From AC-52 sp044870295 (GTDB lineage Bacteria; Actinomycetota; UBA4738), in NCBI GenBank assembly GCA_044870295.1, contig JBIOYQ010000099.1:1-5869 (forward strand): a stretch of DNA of 5,869 nt, written 5' to 3'. Each line of letters begins with the position of its first letter. Positions within the stretch are counted from its first letter, which is position 1. A program made the position numbers and the translations under genes. This document shows, piece after piece, positions 5,583-5,869 of the stretch. The notes below the pieces were generated by a model that searched no databases, had not been told where the DNA came from, and saw nothing but the letters and a program-made list of their open reading frames with translations.

Positions 5583-5869
5583 CTAGGGGATAGCCGCGTC
5601 GGCGGGAGCCTCGCGCCGGGCCAGGGAAGCCCCGACCGCGCCGGCCAGGATGAACAGGCCCCCGATCACGGTTCGGACACCGATGTCTTCGCCGAGGAAC
5701 AACGCGGCCAGCGCCGTCGCCGTCAGCGGCTCGGTCGCGGAGAGCACGGAGGTTCGGACCACACCCAGCCGGCGCAGCCCGGCGAACAGGCACACGAACG
5801 CGCCGGCGGTGAACGCTGCCATGCCAAGCACCGGCCCCCATTGGTGCCAGCCTCGGGGCCATGTCGCCG
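5583..5869 (-). CDS. EamA/DMT-family transporter, C-terminal part only
   Basis: Last 94 codons of a membrane protein whose N-terminal part lies beyond the right edge; the frame stays open to the edge. GTG at 5831 could look like a start but is internal, since the codons before it continue a plausible membrane-protein sequence (ending WHQWGP). Features are those of the second EamA repeat: a helix around GMAAFTAGAFVCLFAGL, then RRLGVVRTS, a helix with the conserved EP pair in SATEPLTATALAALFLGE, and a final helix TVIGGLFILAGAVGASLA followed by a short charged tail and a TAG stop. Complete members have ten helices in about 280-310 residues and export or exchange small metabolites such as amino acids. 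The substrate cannot be predicted. The tail ends 19 bp before the phosphatase gene on the same strand, so they are likely co-transcribed. Confidence 0.88.
   Translation of the reverse strand, partial: ATWPRGWHQWGPVLGMAAFTAGAFVCLFAGLRRLGVVRTSVLSATEPLTATALAALFLGEDIGVRTVIGGLFILAGAVGASLARREAPADAAIP

Noticed and set aside
4805..5593. A 262-aa plus-strand frame opposite the phosphatase
   Set aside because: It is a shadow of the phosphatase gene, whose catalytic residues are complete on the minus strand, and its translation matches no family I know.

Overview
The window is very GC-rich (roughly two thirds or more by eye), with strong G/C bias at third codon positions, GTG starts and several gene types that are common in high-GC Actinomycetota: a WS/DGAT acyltransferase, an Rv3214-like phosphatase, and a flavin-site-poor methylenetetrahydrofolate reductase. 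I infer a soil or environmental actinobacterium, probably from an uncultured lineage. I cannot place it more finely. I see no RNA genes, insertion sequences, CRISPR arrays or phage genes, and this looks like chromosomal housekeeping and accessory metabolism.

Layout: bases 1-1209 (minus) hold most of a WS/DGAT storage-lipid acyltransferase, cut off by the left edge so that its C-terminus is missing. A 132-bp divergent spacer (1210-1341) follows. Bases 1342-2367 (plus) encode a secreted six-repeat Kelch beta-propeller protein. It converges on the next gene with only 11 bp between the stop codons, and a strong GC hairpin sits across that junction. Bases 2379-4052 (minus) are formate-tetrahydrofolate ligase (fhs), and 4049-4903 (minus) are a MetF-family methylenetetrahydrofolate reductase; the two overlap by GTGA. 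Upstream, still on minus, are a 193-aa histidine phosphatase (4982-5563) and the C-terminal end of an EamA/DMT membrane transporter (5583 to the right edge).

The fhs/MTHFR pair is the functional core. Fhs loads formate onto tetrahydrofolate, and MTHFR makes methyl-THF. These are the two ends of the folate-bound one-carbon branch; the linking enzyme FolD is not in the window. The reductase appears to lack several residues that hold FAD in E. coli MetF, which suggests a flavin-independent type like those reported from mycobacteria. The ligase has unusual substitutions in its first signature and at a pterin-stacking tryptophan. The phosphatase and transporter are packed on the same strand, but I see no biochemical link to C1 metabolism.

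I did not find a clearly new multi-gene system. The best leads are the atypical MTHFR/Fhs pair, the terminator-like hairpin between convergent genes, and leaderless-type -10 elements in front of the two genes that lack a Shine-Dalgarno sequence.
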